Source of the DNA: Dicyema japonicum
Lineage: Eukaryota; Dicyemida; Rhombozoa; Dicyemidae
Direction of reading: 5' to 3'
Assembly: GCA_011109175.1 (NCBI GenBank)
Contig: RDEW01000034.1
Location: forward strand, 106,670-148,329
Length of the DNA stretch: 41,660 nucleotides
In this document: one piece after another, positions 1 to 8,016 of the stretch
Layout: every line of letters starts with the position of its first letter
How positions within the stretch are numbered: the stretch's first letter is position 1
Translations under genes and position numbers: made by a program
The notes under the pieces: model-generated
The model's input: the letters and a program-made list of their open reading frames with translations, nothing else
What the model was told of the DNA's origin: nothing
The model's database searches: none

Positions 1-159
1 CTGTCACGTGGAGCATATGCTATTAATGGTGTAATTGTTAGTTTAGTGGACATCAATCGCAGAGACTAAATTAATTACAAAGTTAAACCTGACAGAGAGC
101 ACACTCTCCTTTATATCAAGCGTCACAGGAGTGGTCTTATTAATCTGTAGTGACTCTCT

Positions 160-380
160 ATCAGGATGTCTCTGGCTGAAGACTCGTTACAGCGTTCCAG
201 AACTTGACTGCAGGTAATTTCCCGGGGAATACATTTCCTCGGAGAGAATAGTTGGATCCTCTTGATGCCACAAGGACAAGGACGTCGACTAAGTAAGGTG
301 GATCATTTGACGCCATCGCAATGAGAGTAAATAATTTATGACCAACCAGCACATAACATCACATGGTGTCACGCGGCCAA
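160..380 (+). repeat. Dispersed ~250-bp repeat, copy 1
   Basis: This stretch matches, with many substitutions, the reverse complement of 37280-37440. Shared blocks include GACTCGTT-CAGC-TTCCAGAACTTG, a CCCGGGGAA core, TTGGATCCTCTTGATGCC and AGTAAGGTGGATC-. The latter half also resembles 14545-14700 and 20300-20440 around the AGGTGGATCA block and the CACATGG-GTCACG end. It belongs to a dispersed non-coding family found in both orientations. The short minus ORF here (161-352) has no recognisable protein similarity and is probably incidental. Confidence 0.55.
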
Positions 381-661
381 AAACTAAATTATATGATATT
401 TAAAAATATTATAAATTTTTATCATCTTTATATTTAAATAATAATTTAAAAAGTTTTCAGTATCGATAATTTTTACTGACTATCGAAAAAAACCTGTAAG
501 AGCCATCTGGACTAAAAAGTAACATGTAATAAATATTATTTGTCACGTTTATATAGCGCATCCGACAAGTATGGAACTAACTCGTTAGGTAAAGAAGAAA
601 TAAAGAAAATGATGCAAAACTTTTGAAAAATGCTATCACTGACTCGTACAAAGCAGCACAA

Positions 662-1166
662 AATGAGCCATAAGAGCTTTTTTGAGGTTATAAAAAGAAA
701 GATAATCTAAGCTGTTGCTGGACTTGTGTTTATGAAGCCTCAAAGTAATACCCTCTTTATTTTCATCTGTTAACATAAAAGTCAAGGTTTGAAAATCAGA
801 GGTAGACGCGTCAAATTGGATGTTTGCAATGCTTTTAAACGGTCAAAAGATAAATCATCATCACGTTTACTTGCAAAAAAAGCAAAAAAATATCTCTTTT
901 ATTCCACCTATCATNAATGAGCCATAAGAGCTTTTTGAGGTTATAAAAAGAATGATAATCTAAGCTGTGGCTGGACTTGTGTTTATGAAGCCTCAAAGTA
1001 ATACCCTCTTTATTTTCATCTGTTAACATAAAAGTCAAGGTTTGGGAATCAGAGGTAGACGCGTCAAATTGGATGTTTGCAATGCTTTTAAACGGTCAAA
1101 AGATAAATCATCATCACGTTTACTTGCAAAAAAAGCAAAAAATATCTCTTTTATTCCACCTATCAT
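662..1166. repeat. Direct overlap repeat around single n (915)
   Basis: Bases 662-914 and 916-1166 are nearly identical and are separated only by one n at 915. The left copy ends in CACCTATCAT and the right copy reaches the same word at 1166. This is the pattern expected when two contigs with overlapping ends are joined by a scaffolder without merging. It is probably an assembly artefact and not a genomic tandem repeat. Confidence 0.85.
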
Positions 1167-1500
1167 ATTCAAGTCCTTCCCCCGTTTTGGAAATAAAATC
1201 ATTTCTTCTGAGACGGGAGTAAAACAAGGCAATCCACTGGGTCCCCCCTACCCCTTTTTCAATCGGTGATCGATCACATTGTACAAGATAACTCTACTGT
1301 CCTCAATTTATGATTCCTGGACCAATGAATCTTTAGAGGAAGCACTGAAAATGTCCTTCGAAAACAACCATGATTTTAGAGAATTATAGCGGATCAATCG
1401 CCTTCTACAAAAAAATTAAAAAAAGTTGTTTCAGATATCCCAATTACTTTCCTAGCTCTCTTGAATTCCTTAAATGTGGATTGAATAAGCGAGTAAAGGT
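790..1500 (+). pseudogene. RLE-type LINE fragment, reverse transcriptase region
   Basis: Two reverse-transcriptase signatures remain on the plus strand: RRVKLDVCNAFKR near 1050-1105 (family form LKLDxxNAFN) and TGVKQGNPLGP near 1213-1250 (TGVQQGDPLGP). The same pair occurs in the better preserved minus-strand copy at 28074-28712, so both probably belong to one LINE family with a restriction-like endonuclease. No YxDD box is recognisable downstream and stops interrupt the frame after 1270. Part of the segment is doubled by the unmerged overlap around 915. It is a dead 5'- and 3'-truncated remnant. Confidence 0.65.
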
Positions 1501-1853
1501 CGAATATTGATTAATGCCTGTCAATGTTAAGACCCTCAAAAAACATTGTTGTGTGCAGATATGTTCCACGTGTATAATGGGCTCATTCCTCATCCGTACA
1601 TAAAATAAAGGGATTTTTACTTATGTGTAAACCACNAAAAAAAGTTGTTTCAGATATCCCAATTACTTTCCTAGCTTTCTTGAATTCCTTAAATGTGGAT
1701 TGAATAAGCGAGTAAAGGTCGAATATTGATTAATGCCTGTCTATGTTAAGACCCTCAGAAAACATTGTTATGTGCAGATATGCTCCACGTGTATAATGGG
1801 CTCATTCCTCATCCGTACATTAAATAAAGGGATTTTACATATGTGTAAACCAC
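1418..1853. repeat. Direct overlap repeat around single n (1636)
   Basis: Bases 1418-1635 recur almost unchanged at 1637-1853 with one n between them at 1636. Both begin with seven A then GTTGTTTCAGATATCC and end GTGTAAACCAC. Same interpretation as at 915: unmerged overlapping contig ends. Confidence 0.8.
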
Positions 1854-2004
1854 AATAAGCGAGTAAAGGTCGAATATTGATTAATGCCTGTCTATGTTAA
1901 GACCCTCAGAAAACATTGTTATGTGCAGATTTCTTCCACGTGTATAATGGGCTCATTCCTCATCCGTACATTAAATAAAGGGATTTTAAATATGTGTAAA
2001 CCAC
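1703..2004 (+). repeat. 151-bp direct repeat, two units without a gap
   Basis: The unit starting AATAAGCGAGTAAAGGTCG and ending GTGTAAACCAC occupies 1703-1853 and again 1854-2004, directly abutting. A further copy lies left of the n at 1636. Unlike the n-flanked overlaps this junction has no n, so it may be a real tandem duplication, or a repeat variant joined during assembly. No coding signature is recognisable in it. Confidence 0.7.
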
Positions 2005-2216
2005 ATTGCACAAAAAAAGAGTATTTATTTGAAATTGAAAAAAAATCATATATTAATCATAAACTGTGTCCCAGTGGAAGCATTCCGATCTACTATGAAG
2101 AACCGTGTCCAAATCGTAGAACTCCCATTAGGATTCTTCTCAAAATACAGTAGTCACTTCCTGAGAGCAGTTGAGTCGCTGGTGAGAAACTCAAGAAGAG
2201 TTGGGAACTTTTGAAG

Positions 2217-2275
2217 GCTAGAATCACCTAATCAGTTGGTTTAACATTTCTTTTTTGGTGGTTTCTTGGTTTAAT
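2217..2275 (+). repeat. Shared element tail motif (plus)
   Basis: GAATCACCTAATCAGTTGG followed by a T-rich stretch, then GGTGGTTTCTTGGTTTAATAATAA, resembles the tail motif found at 26690-26760 and in reverse at 11330-11400. The A/T-rich short-repeat end suggests the 3' end of a retroposon. Confidence 0.4.
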
Positions 2276-3540
2276 AATAATGTGATCATCAGCACACCTC
2301 CGACGTAATCATTACTCATTGAAGAAGTTAGGAAAAAATTAGTTAAGTTGGAGAAATTCAGAAAATAATTTTGCTTCTGTTTCAAGTAAACAATAAAGTT
2401 TGAAATAAACGACGAAATAAATTCATCTCAAAGGTATCCATCCCCTCTCCTGCAGAAAGTCAAACGGATCAGGCTTTAACATCAATGCATTCCAGTTTAT
2501 AAAGTATGGTTTCGCATTTGCCAAGTTTTCGATTATTAGCCTTCTCCATCCATTTGTCGTCTTGCTCGCCTACTGAATTCGTCAAGATCATCTGCATCCA
2601 CAAGTCGGCCCCCATCTCCAAGACGCTTATTAATACATTTGTAGATAAAATAATATTTAATAAAATTAGACGAACAAAATCAAAGATAAATAAAAACAGA
2701 AAAGATACCACATAGACGAGAACCAAAAGGACATTCAAAAGCGCTATTTTAGTAATATGGTTTACCGTATATTAAATTAAATTTTGTAAATTATTAAATT
2801 AAATAATTTATTTTCATGTAATAATATTTTCATATATCTTCGAATATAAAATTTTTCCTCTTTGGCTGAACGCAGTGTGCGATTACATCGAATGTGACTG
2901 TCATGGCATTGATCCGAAAAATGGACTTTTAGAGAAGGTCAATTCTCCCAACCAGATCCCACCCATGATGTGACGAGTCCTTCTTACACTACTCAGATAT
3001 TAAAAGGGATCTCCTATCTTTTCACTGACGAACTACACTTGTTAAGCTTTTCATCATGACATTATACGACACTCAAATGACATTTTGGAATCAGTAGCTT
3101 ATGCTTTCTCGGAATTACGGCTGAAAAATGCCGCAGTCTGAAAATATTAACATATGTGAGGTCCTAACAATGATCTACTCAACAGGAAATATTATTCTCA
3201 CAAGTCACCATTAGCTTGAGAAATATCCATAAACACAAAAAATAATAAACCGAATACTACCCTAATGGTTAGTGTTACACGTACAAAAATCCATACTCTC
3301 GTGATTAGTATGCGTAACTGTTCATTAATCTAAAATAAAGTGCATTTGTCTTGTCTTTAAGAGCTATAAGTATTATGGATCTCATGAAAGTGCTGTTTAT
3401 TTACTGCTAGTCGACATAACTCTAAAAGCCCTAAAACAAATGAATTTTTTAACGACAATGAAAAATGTGTTACTTAATAATTCTCTAATTATGAAATTTT
3501 TAATATAGAATGCAGTGTAGTTTATATTTTAAAAAACTCA
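2276..3540. other. AT-rich stretch, no gene recognised
   Basis: Both strands of 2469-2738 are open for 70-90 codons, but neither translation shows a domain. The minus-strand product is leucine/valine rich at its start and lacks supporting context. From 2740 to 3540 only AT-rich sequence is seen, with no frame, RNA gene or repeat that I can support. Confidence 0.4.
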
Positions 3541-3570
3541 TTGGTGTTTATTGCAACAGTCTATCAGGAA

Positions 3571-3640
3571 CAGGTAGCACTGGTTAGTGCTGTCGCTTGG
3601 GTCGCAGTTATTTGAGTTGGTCAAGAACGGTTGTTGGATT
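3571..3640 (+). repeat. Degenerate tRNA-derived SINE head
   Basis: GGTAGCACTGGTTAGTGC resembles an RNA polymerase III box A. A poor box B-like GAGTTGGTCAAG follows about 40 bases later. The same box A word (TAGTGGTTAGTGCTGTC) appears in the clearer copy at 33754-33822. No cloverleaf can be closed. Confidence 0.4.
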
Positions 3641-4328
3641 CTGAAACCCCCAGTTAAAATATCCCTGGCAACCCAAGTTAACAGAGAAGAGGAAAACCCT
3701 AGGAGCAGGATAATTGTCCAAGATAATATAGCCTTTAACTACTAATTTCTCGTTGTAATAAAATTGTTCATTGTTCATTGTCTCGATTAATTGTGTACTC
3801 GATTTGAAGTCGTAAATACTAAATTTAGGCTTATTTCGATAGACGGTTGTAATTTTTCCAAATTTGTTGTTAATTGTCTAGTTGGTAATATATTCAATTT
3901 TTTGTAGGAAATCCATTTTTTAAAATTGTTTTCTCTCTTTGCAAAGCGGTAAGAATAGGAACTTGAACCACTCCCCTTAACTGAGCTTGATTCGTATCTC
4001 TGTTGGTCCTTTAGGTTTTTTATGAAAATATACCAGAGTATGCTGCTAGTTGTACCTACAGATTACAACCGCCTTTGAATTCCAGGTTCCGAATCCACTA
4101 TGATTTTGTGTCTATAATTGTCCAGTCGATCTCTGAGCGATTTAATATAGCTGTCTGTCTCAGTCCCAAGTCATCCAAACGATCAAATCTTCAGATAGTC
4201 AACACTTTTTCTGTAAACTGGCAAAACAGGTTCATTTAAGTCCCGTAAGGCGATACTTTGTTAATAAAATAAATTGAGGAAGTATATTTTGTGAATTCCT
4301 TTTATTGATTTACGCTGGTCCACACAAA
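3641..4328. other. Intergenic stretch, nothing assigned
   Basis: No open frame with recognisable content, no RNA gene and no clear repeat is visible in this 690-base segment upstream of the acidic-protein gene. Confidence 0.4.
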
Positions 4329-4336
4329 TATATAAG
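4329..4336 (+). promoter_or_regulatory. TATA-like box for the 4361 gene
   Basis: TATATAAG lies 25-32 bases upstream of the ATG at 4361. At usual TATA-to-start spacing, transcription would begin almost at the ATG, implying a very short 5' leader. This is inferred from position only in an AT-rich region. Confidence 0.3.
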
Positions 4337-4360
4337 CGATTCTTGTCAACTTCGAACAAA

Positions 4361-4738
4361 ATGTGCCGCGGTGATGATAAGAATACAAAGAATAAACTTA
4401 ACATAAATTTCCTATTACCTGAGGAAGAAGAATTAGCAAGCGAGAATGACCTTAACGACAAGTTCCCTCAGTTTTACATAGATGATTCAGAACTGCAACA
4501 AATTCTTCAACCTGACGAGTCATTCATTTCATGGAATGATGATGAGGACAACTGGGAGTTTGACGCGTTGCTAGATATTAACAACGCCTACATCATGTCA
4601 CAAGTTGAGAAGACAGAATCGGAGAAATCCGGAGATGAATGCACCGTTGATGAATCATTGGATAGCTGCGAGAAAACCGAAGAATCTAATGATTCAAATG
4701 ATAAGTCTAAGCCGGAAAAAAGTGACATTGTCGAATAA
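4361..4738 (+). CDS. Small acidic hypothetical protein
   Basis: A 125-codon single-exon frame begins at the first ATG (MCRGDDKN) and ends at TAA 4736-4738. The product is strongly acidic and hydrophilic, rich in Glu, Asp, Ser and Asn, with no signal peptide or membrane segment. An aromatic/acidic patch (FISWNDDEDNWEFDALL) lies in the middle. The last third is a low-complexity Glu/Ser/Lys tail ending SDIVE. I do not recognise the family. An acidic, probably disordered tail would suit a nuclear or chaperone-binding protein, but this is only a guess. It is the longest clean plus-strand ORF in the window without transposon similarity, its base composition is balanced relative to its AT-rich flanks, and a TATA-like box lies upstream. 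An AT-rich 3' flank follows. It could also be one exon of a larger gene. Confidence 0.55.
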   Translation: MCRGDDKNTKNKLNINFLLPEEEELASENDLNDKFPQFYIDDSELQQILQPDESFISWNDDEDNWEFDALLDINNAYIMSQVEKTESEKSGDECTVDESLDSCEKTEESNDSNDKSKPEKSDIVE

Positions 4739-5279
4739 CTTTATTAATTTAATTTATTTTTTTTAATTTATTTTTTATAAATATTTTTGAATATTTATTT
4801 ATTCATGTTAGTTTTTTTTCACTTAAAGTGGCAGGAATTAAGAAGTATATATTCTCTTAATTTATAAGCTTTTCAAAAAGTCTACATCGAATGCCATATC
4901 ATCGGCTTTTAGTTTTTTGTGAAAGTTCCTAGGGAAGCTTATATTGTCAACAAATGGGAAATGAACCTCATGTAGACACCGCAATTAGTCCGAATGTGTT
5001 TTAGTTTCACCCTGCATTGGAGGACCCCGCATGTAGTCTGAAAATAATTTGAGCTTGTATTCCCATTTTAACTGAATGATATTTGTCTTCGAGTAAGAGG
5101 CTTATTAGTCGTGTGTTGTCTGAGTTGATAATTCTTTCAGAACCTTAATTAACATCCTTCCTTTGTTTTTTGACAAAAACAGTTGTTCATTGTTGGCTAG
5201 TCTGAGAGAAAGAATCGTGGAACATAAGAAGATCCAATTCAAGTTTAATTTTCAACAAGTAGGGGAGAACCAGGGTGTT
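4739..5279. other. Intergenic, no gene seen
   Basis: T-rich sequence directly after the stop at 4738 could hold the transcript end. No further frame or repeat can be supported before the LINE remnant that begins near 5280. Confidence 0.4.
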
Positions 5280-5985
5280 GGATGCCAGTTGAATTGAAAC
5301 CGAATATGATCTCATGTAAAGATATCTGCATGATGCAATACACTACACAAACTTAGGGACTCTTTTGGACGACAAAATTTGAGGATTGGAGTCGGACAAA
5401 GGCTAGGACTATATGATTGCTAGGAGCACCGATGCCGATGCTGGAAAATAGTCGATGCGAAGGGATTGCACCCGTTGTCCTGTAAAAGATGCGCAGGAAG
5501 AGGACCACATAACGCTGCTCTGAACGATGTTATTGTCAAAACTATGAAGGCTACAGGCATCCCATAAGAGTCTGAACCAGTGTGCCGCGATCGAGGAGAT
5601 GAAAAGAAACCTGAAGGGATGACCAACTTTACTTACACATCCGAAAGATCTTTGTTCTGTGACGCATCTTGTGTTGACACATATTTAAGCACGACTATTT
5701 CAAATCAGACATTTGGAGCAGCTGCTGTAACTGTGGAAAAACTAAAAATCAAGAAATATTCTTTCCTCGGAGACTGGTACCGATTTACTCCTGTTGCTGT
5801 CAAGTTATCAGGAGTTGTTGGTCCTATGACCACTAGGTTCCCACGCAAACTCGGAGGAATGCTCGCAAGAAAAAAAGGGATCACCGAGAAGGGTTCTGGC
5901 TATACAAAAAATTTAAATGGCCATACTCCGATGGAACTCGTTCGCGATTACGCAACTAACAATTGTTTCTTTGTTAAATAATTGT
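5280..5985 (+). pseudogene. RLE-type LINE, C-terminal zinc knuckle and endonuclease
   Basis: The plus-strand reading resembles the C-terminal part of LINEs that carry a restriction-like endonuclease. In order: a GTLLDD/RIGVGQRLGL block at about 5355-5410, a cysteine/histidine knuckle (GLHPLSCKRC, then GRGPHNAALND), and the endonuclease region with KKPEGMT and then DASCVDTY. The usual RPDG is changed to KPEG, so the catalytic first acidic motif is altered. Downstream, PVAVKLSGVVGP matches the family's VAVETSG block. The frame 5580-5981 is continuous, but a stop near 5567 and a frameshift around 5360-5375 break the upstream part. AATAAA-like words follow the terminal stop. The copy is inactive: it lacks the reverse transcriptase altogether. 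Confidence 0.75.
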
Positions 5986-6089
5986 CATTAAGCTACAATA
6001 AAAAATTTAAATAAAATATTATTTTACTTTAAACTTTATTTTTAAAACGAATTGTTTTTAATAATAATTTTTTTATTTCCTTTATTATG

Positions 6090-6350
6090 CATTCTCTAGC
6101 CGGGTGGTGCTACGTGGCTAATTGATTGAAGTTTTGTTCGTCTGTTCTTTCTTTCTTTTTATTAGAAAGGCGTCATGCGATCCACCTGTCTAGTTGGCGC
6201 CCAGTGCCAGGCCGGGACGAAAAAGGATCATTTGCTCTCCCCCACTCCACTGTAGGAATTTCCACAACTGCAACCTTGGACGTCTTACCCTTTATGCTGA
6301 TTTCTGATGGACTGTATCTGTTGAAGTGGAAACTGGATACATTTAATTAG
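6090..6350 (-). repeat. Dispersed ~250-bp repeat, inverted copy
   Basis: The reverse complement aligns with 14440-14700 and 20210-20440. Shared words include GTATCCAGTTTCCA, AGAGCAAAT-ATCCTTT, GGCACTGGGCG and CTAGACAGGTGGATC. It is one of several dispersed copies. The plus ORF 6126-6350 is a shadow within it. Confidence 0.7.
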
Positions 6351-6407
6351 TTGTTTACTTTTACTTTTTTCTCGGTGTTTCCGTGATTAATTAATTATTT
6401 AAGGTGT

Positions 6408-6490
6408 CGGGCTAAATTGGCTCAAGTTTGATTCTCGCTGCTGTTCACCTGGTGGACAATTTCAAGCATGTACGAAAGGGCTTGACGAGT
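6408..6490 (+). repeat. tRNA-derived SINE fragment
   Basis: GTTTGATTCTCGCTG-TGTTCACCTGGTGGA followed by GGGCTTGACGAGTG matches the box B side and body of the repeat at 7418-7545. The box A half is degraded here. It abuts the 3' side of the minus-strand LINE remnant. Confidence 0.5.
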
Positions 6491-7402
6491 GGAGAAGTTT
6501 CCAAGACGTCTGAAAAACTCGAGTGTAGAGGAGTAGTAGGATCCGAAAGTCTCCATAGCAAAAAGAACAAATTTGACATTATTGGGAAAGTCGACGTATT
6601 TTTCAAGTTTGGCCTTTTCAGGCTTGACAGCTGAAGAGCAGGCCCTTGAAGCGCACTCGTAAAATTGTTCGAGGTGAACGTATCTGTACATGTCACGTCA
6701 CGAACAAGTGGTTTCCAGGTTTCAAAGGGAAATATGGTCATCCCGTCCGGTCGTTTCACGTCATTTCTGCATAACCCGATCGGTTCAAAAATAACCGAGT
6801 ATCCAGTAGCATCCAAAGCCCGCTTGACAATCTCATTGAGAGCCTTTTGACTTGGAGATCTGCCAGCGCACATCTTGCAGGCAATGGGGTGCAGGCCATA
6901 GCAGTCTATCAGGATGCCACATCAGCACGGGTGAGCTAAATATACTTTATGTCTCAGCCCCAGAGAGATATCATTTCAAACGCATTCATCATCCAGGAAG
7001 GCGCCTATAACTCCATTGGGGATGGCGTTTAGCCATGGTCCGCTCTCAGGGGAAGCCCCCGAAAGCAAACAAACACGTCGGTGCTGATTGGCTGATTCCA
7101 GTAAGAGTCCAATTGAATTCCAACATAATATATTGTCCAGGTTTCGCTGGCAGTNTTAGCCAAGATCCGCTCTCAGGGAAAGCCCCCGAAAACAAACAAA
7201 CACGTCGGTGTTGATTGGCTGATTCCAGTAGGAGTCCAAATGAATTCCAACATAATAAATTGTCCAGGTTTCGCTGGAAATCTTGTGAAGGAGACAGGGG
7301 AGGTTGGTGGCATTCCAGGCTTCTCGTGTGTGGATTATGTCTTGGTAAATTGAGAATTCGGGTAGGAAGTGTAGAATCCCGAAATAGTTGGAAACTTTTC
7401 AC
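6445..7402 (-). pseudogene. RLE-type LINE, C-terminal portion (minus)
   Basis: Read from 7402 downward, the frames give the family blocks in order: NQHRRVCLFSG and PESG-WL (cleavage-domain linker), a GAFLDDE block, a CxC...GLHPIACKMCAGRS zinc knuckle at about 6850-6920, then KRPDGMTIFPF and VRDVTCTDTF. The last two carry the PD...D pair of a PD-(D/E)XK endonuclease (about 6685-6755). The frame shifts once near 6690: the downstream part continues in another frame through a FFRRLGNFSTRQ segment. Stops interrupt the region near 6900-6960. The middle is doubled by the single-n overlap at 7155. No reverse transcriptase is attached. The endonuclease signature residues are intact in this copy, unlike the one at 5280-5985. 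Confidence 0.78.
7029..7280. repeat. Direct overlap repeat around single n (7155)
   Basis: Bases 7029-7154 (TTAGCC-..GTCCGCTCTCAGGG to GTTTCGCTGG) recur at 7156-7280 with a single n between. Same scaffold-overlap pattern as elsewhere. The sequence itself is LINE coding DNA on the minus strand. Confidence 0.8.
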
Positions 7403-7417
7403 TTTTCCTTAAACCCA

Positions 7418-7545
7418 GTTAGCCAGGTGGCATAGTGGTTAGGTATCGCGCAAGGTGACTTTGGTCACGAGTTCGATTCTCTCTGGTGTTCACCTGGTGG
7501 AAGTTCCACGCATATACGTTGCGGAAATGGCTTGACGAGTGACGC
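7418..7545 (+). repeat. tRNA-derived SINE
   Basis: GCCAGGTGGCATAGTGGTTAGG contains a good box A, and CACGAGTTCGATTCTC a good box B about 35 bases later. The outer CCAG/CTGG pair resembles the remains of an acceptor stem. A body beginning TTCACCTGGTGGA and containing GGCTTGACGAGTGA follows, and is shared with 6445-6490. This fits a tRNA-derived SINE head with internal polymerase III promoter. The anticodon arm is not canonical, so it is not scored as a tRNA gene. Confidence 0.65.
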
Positions 7546-7630
7546 CGTCGTCAGTGGAGATTCACTGCAGAACCGGATAGTCAAAAAAACTTACACACAA
7601 GAAAAAGAAAAAAACAAAGAAGTGAAGAGC

Positions 7631-7682
7631 ATTCTTTGGTTCTCCCTCTACGATTAGTTATTCTTTGGTTCTCCCTCTACGA
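7631..7682 (+). repeat. Two-copy 29-bp-period tandem repeat
   Basis: ATTCTTTGGTTCTCCCTCTA plus CGA occurs at 7631-7653 and again at 7660-7682, separated by TTAGTT. Confidence 0.8.
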
Positions 7683-8016
7683 AGTGAAGGAGCTTCTGAT
7701 TATACGCTAAATACGTGCTTTTGTGGCCTAAGTAAGGTGACGTCATGTGACTCACCTTTCTCAATATTTGAACAAATCCAGCCTCAAAATGAAATCTTTC
7801 TTGCTAATCGTTAACTATGTGATAAATTTAAAATAAGAAAATATATATCTGTGGATTCTTAATGATCCCAATATCTATAATTTATGAATCTACCAAACTA
7901 AATAATAAACCACAACAACAATTAGTAAAATAGTTAATAGAAATTACTCAAATGTGTTAACTTTAATGATAATTGATGTAATTCTAAATTATAAAAATAA
8001 CAACATTGTAATTTGT
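7683..8016. other. 3' flank of the ZYG11/ZER1-like gene
   Basis: AT-rich, no coding or repeat content recognised. On the minus strand this is the downstream flank of the stop codon at 8017-8019 and should contain the transcript end. Confidence 0.4.
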
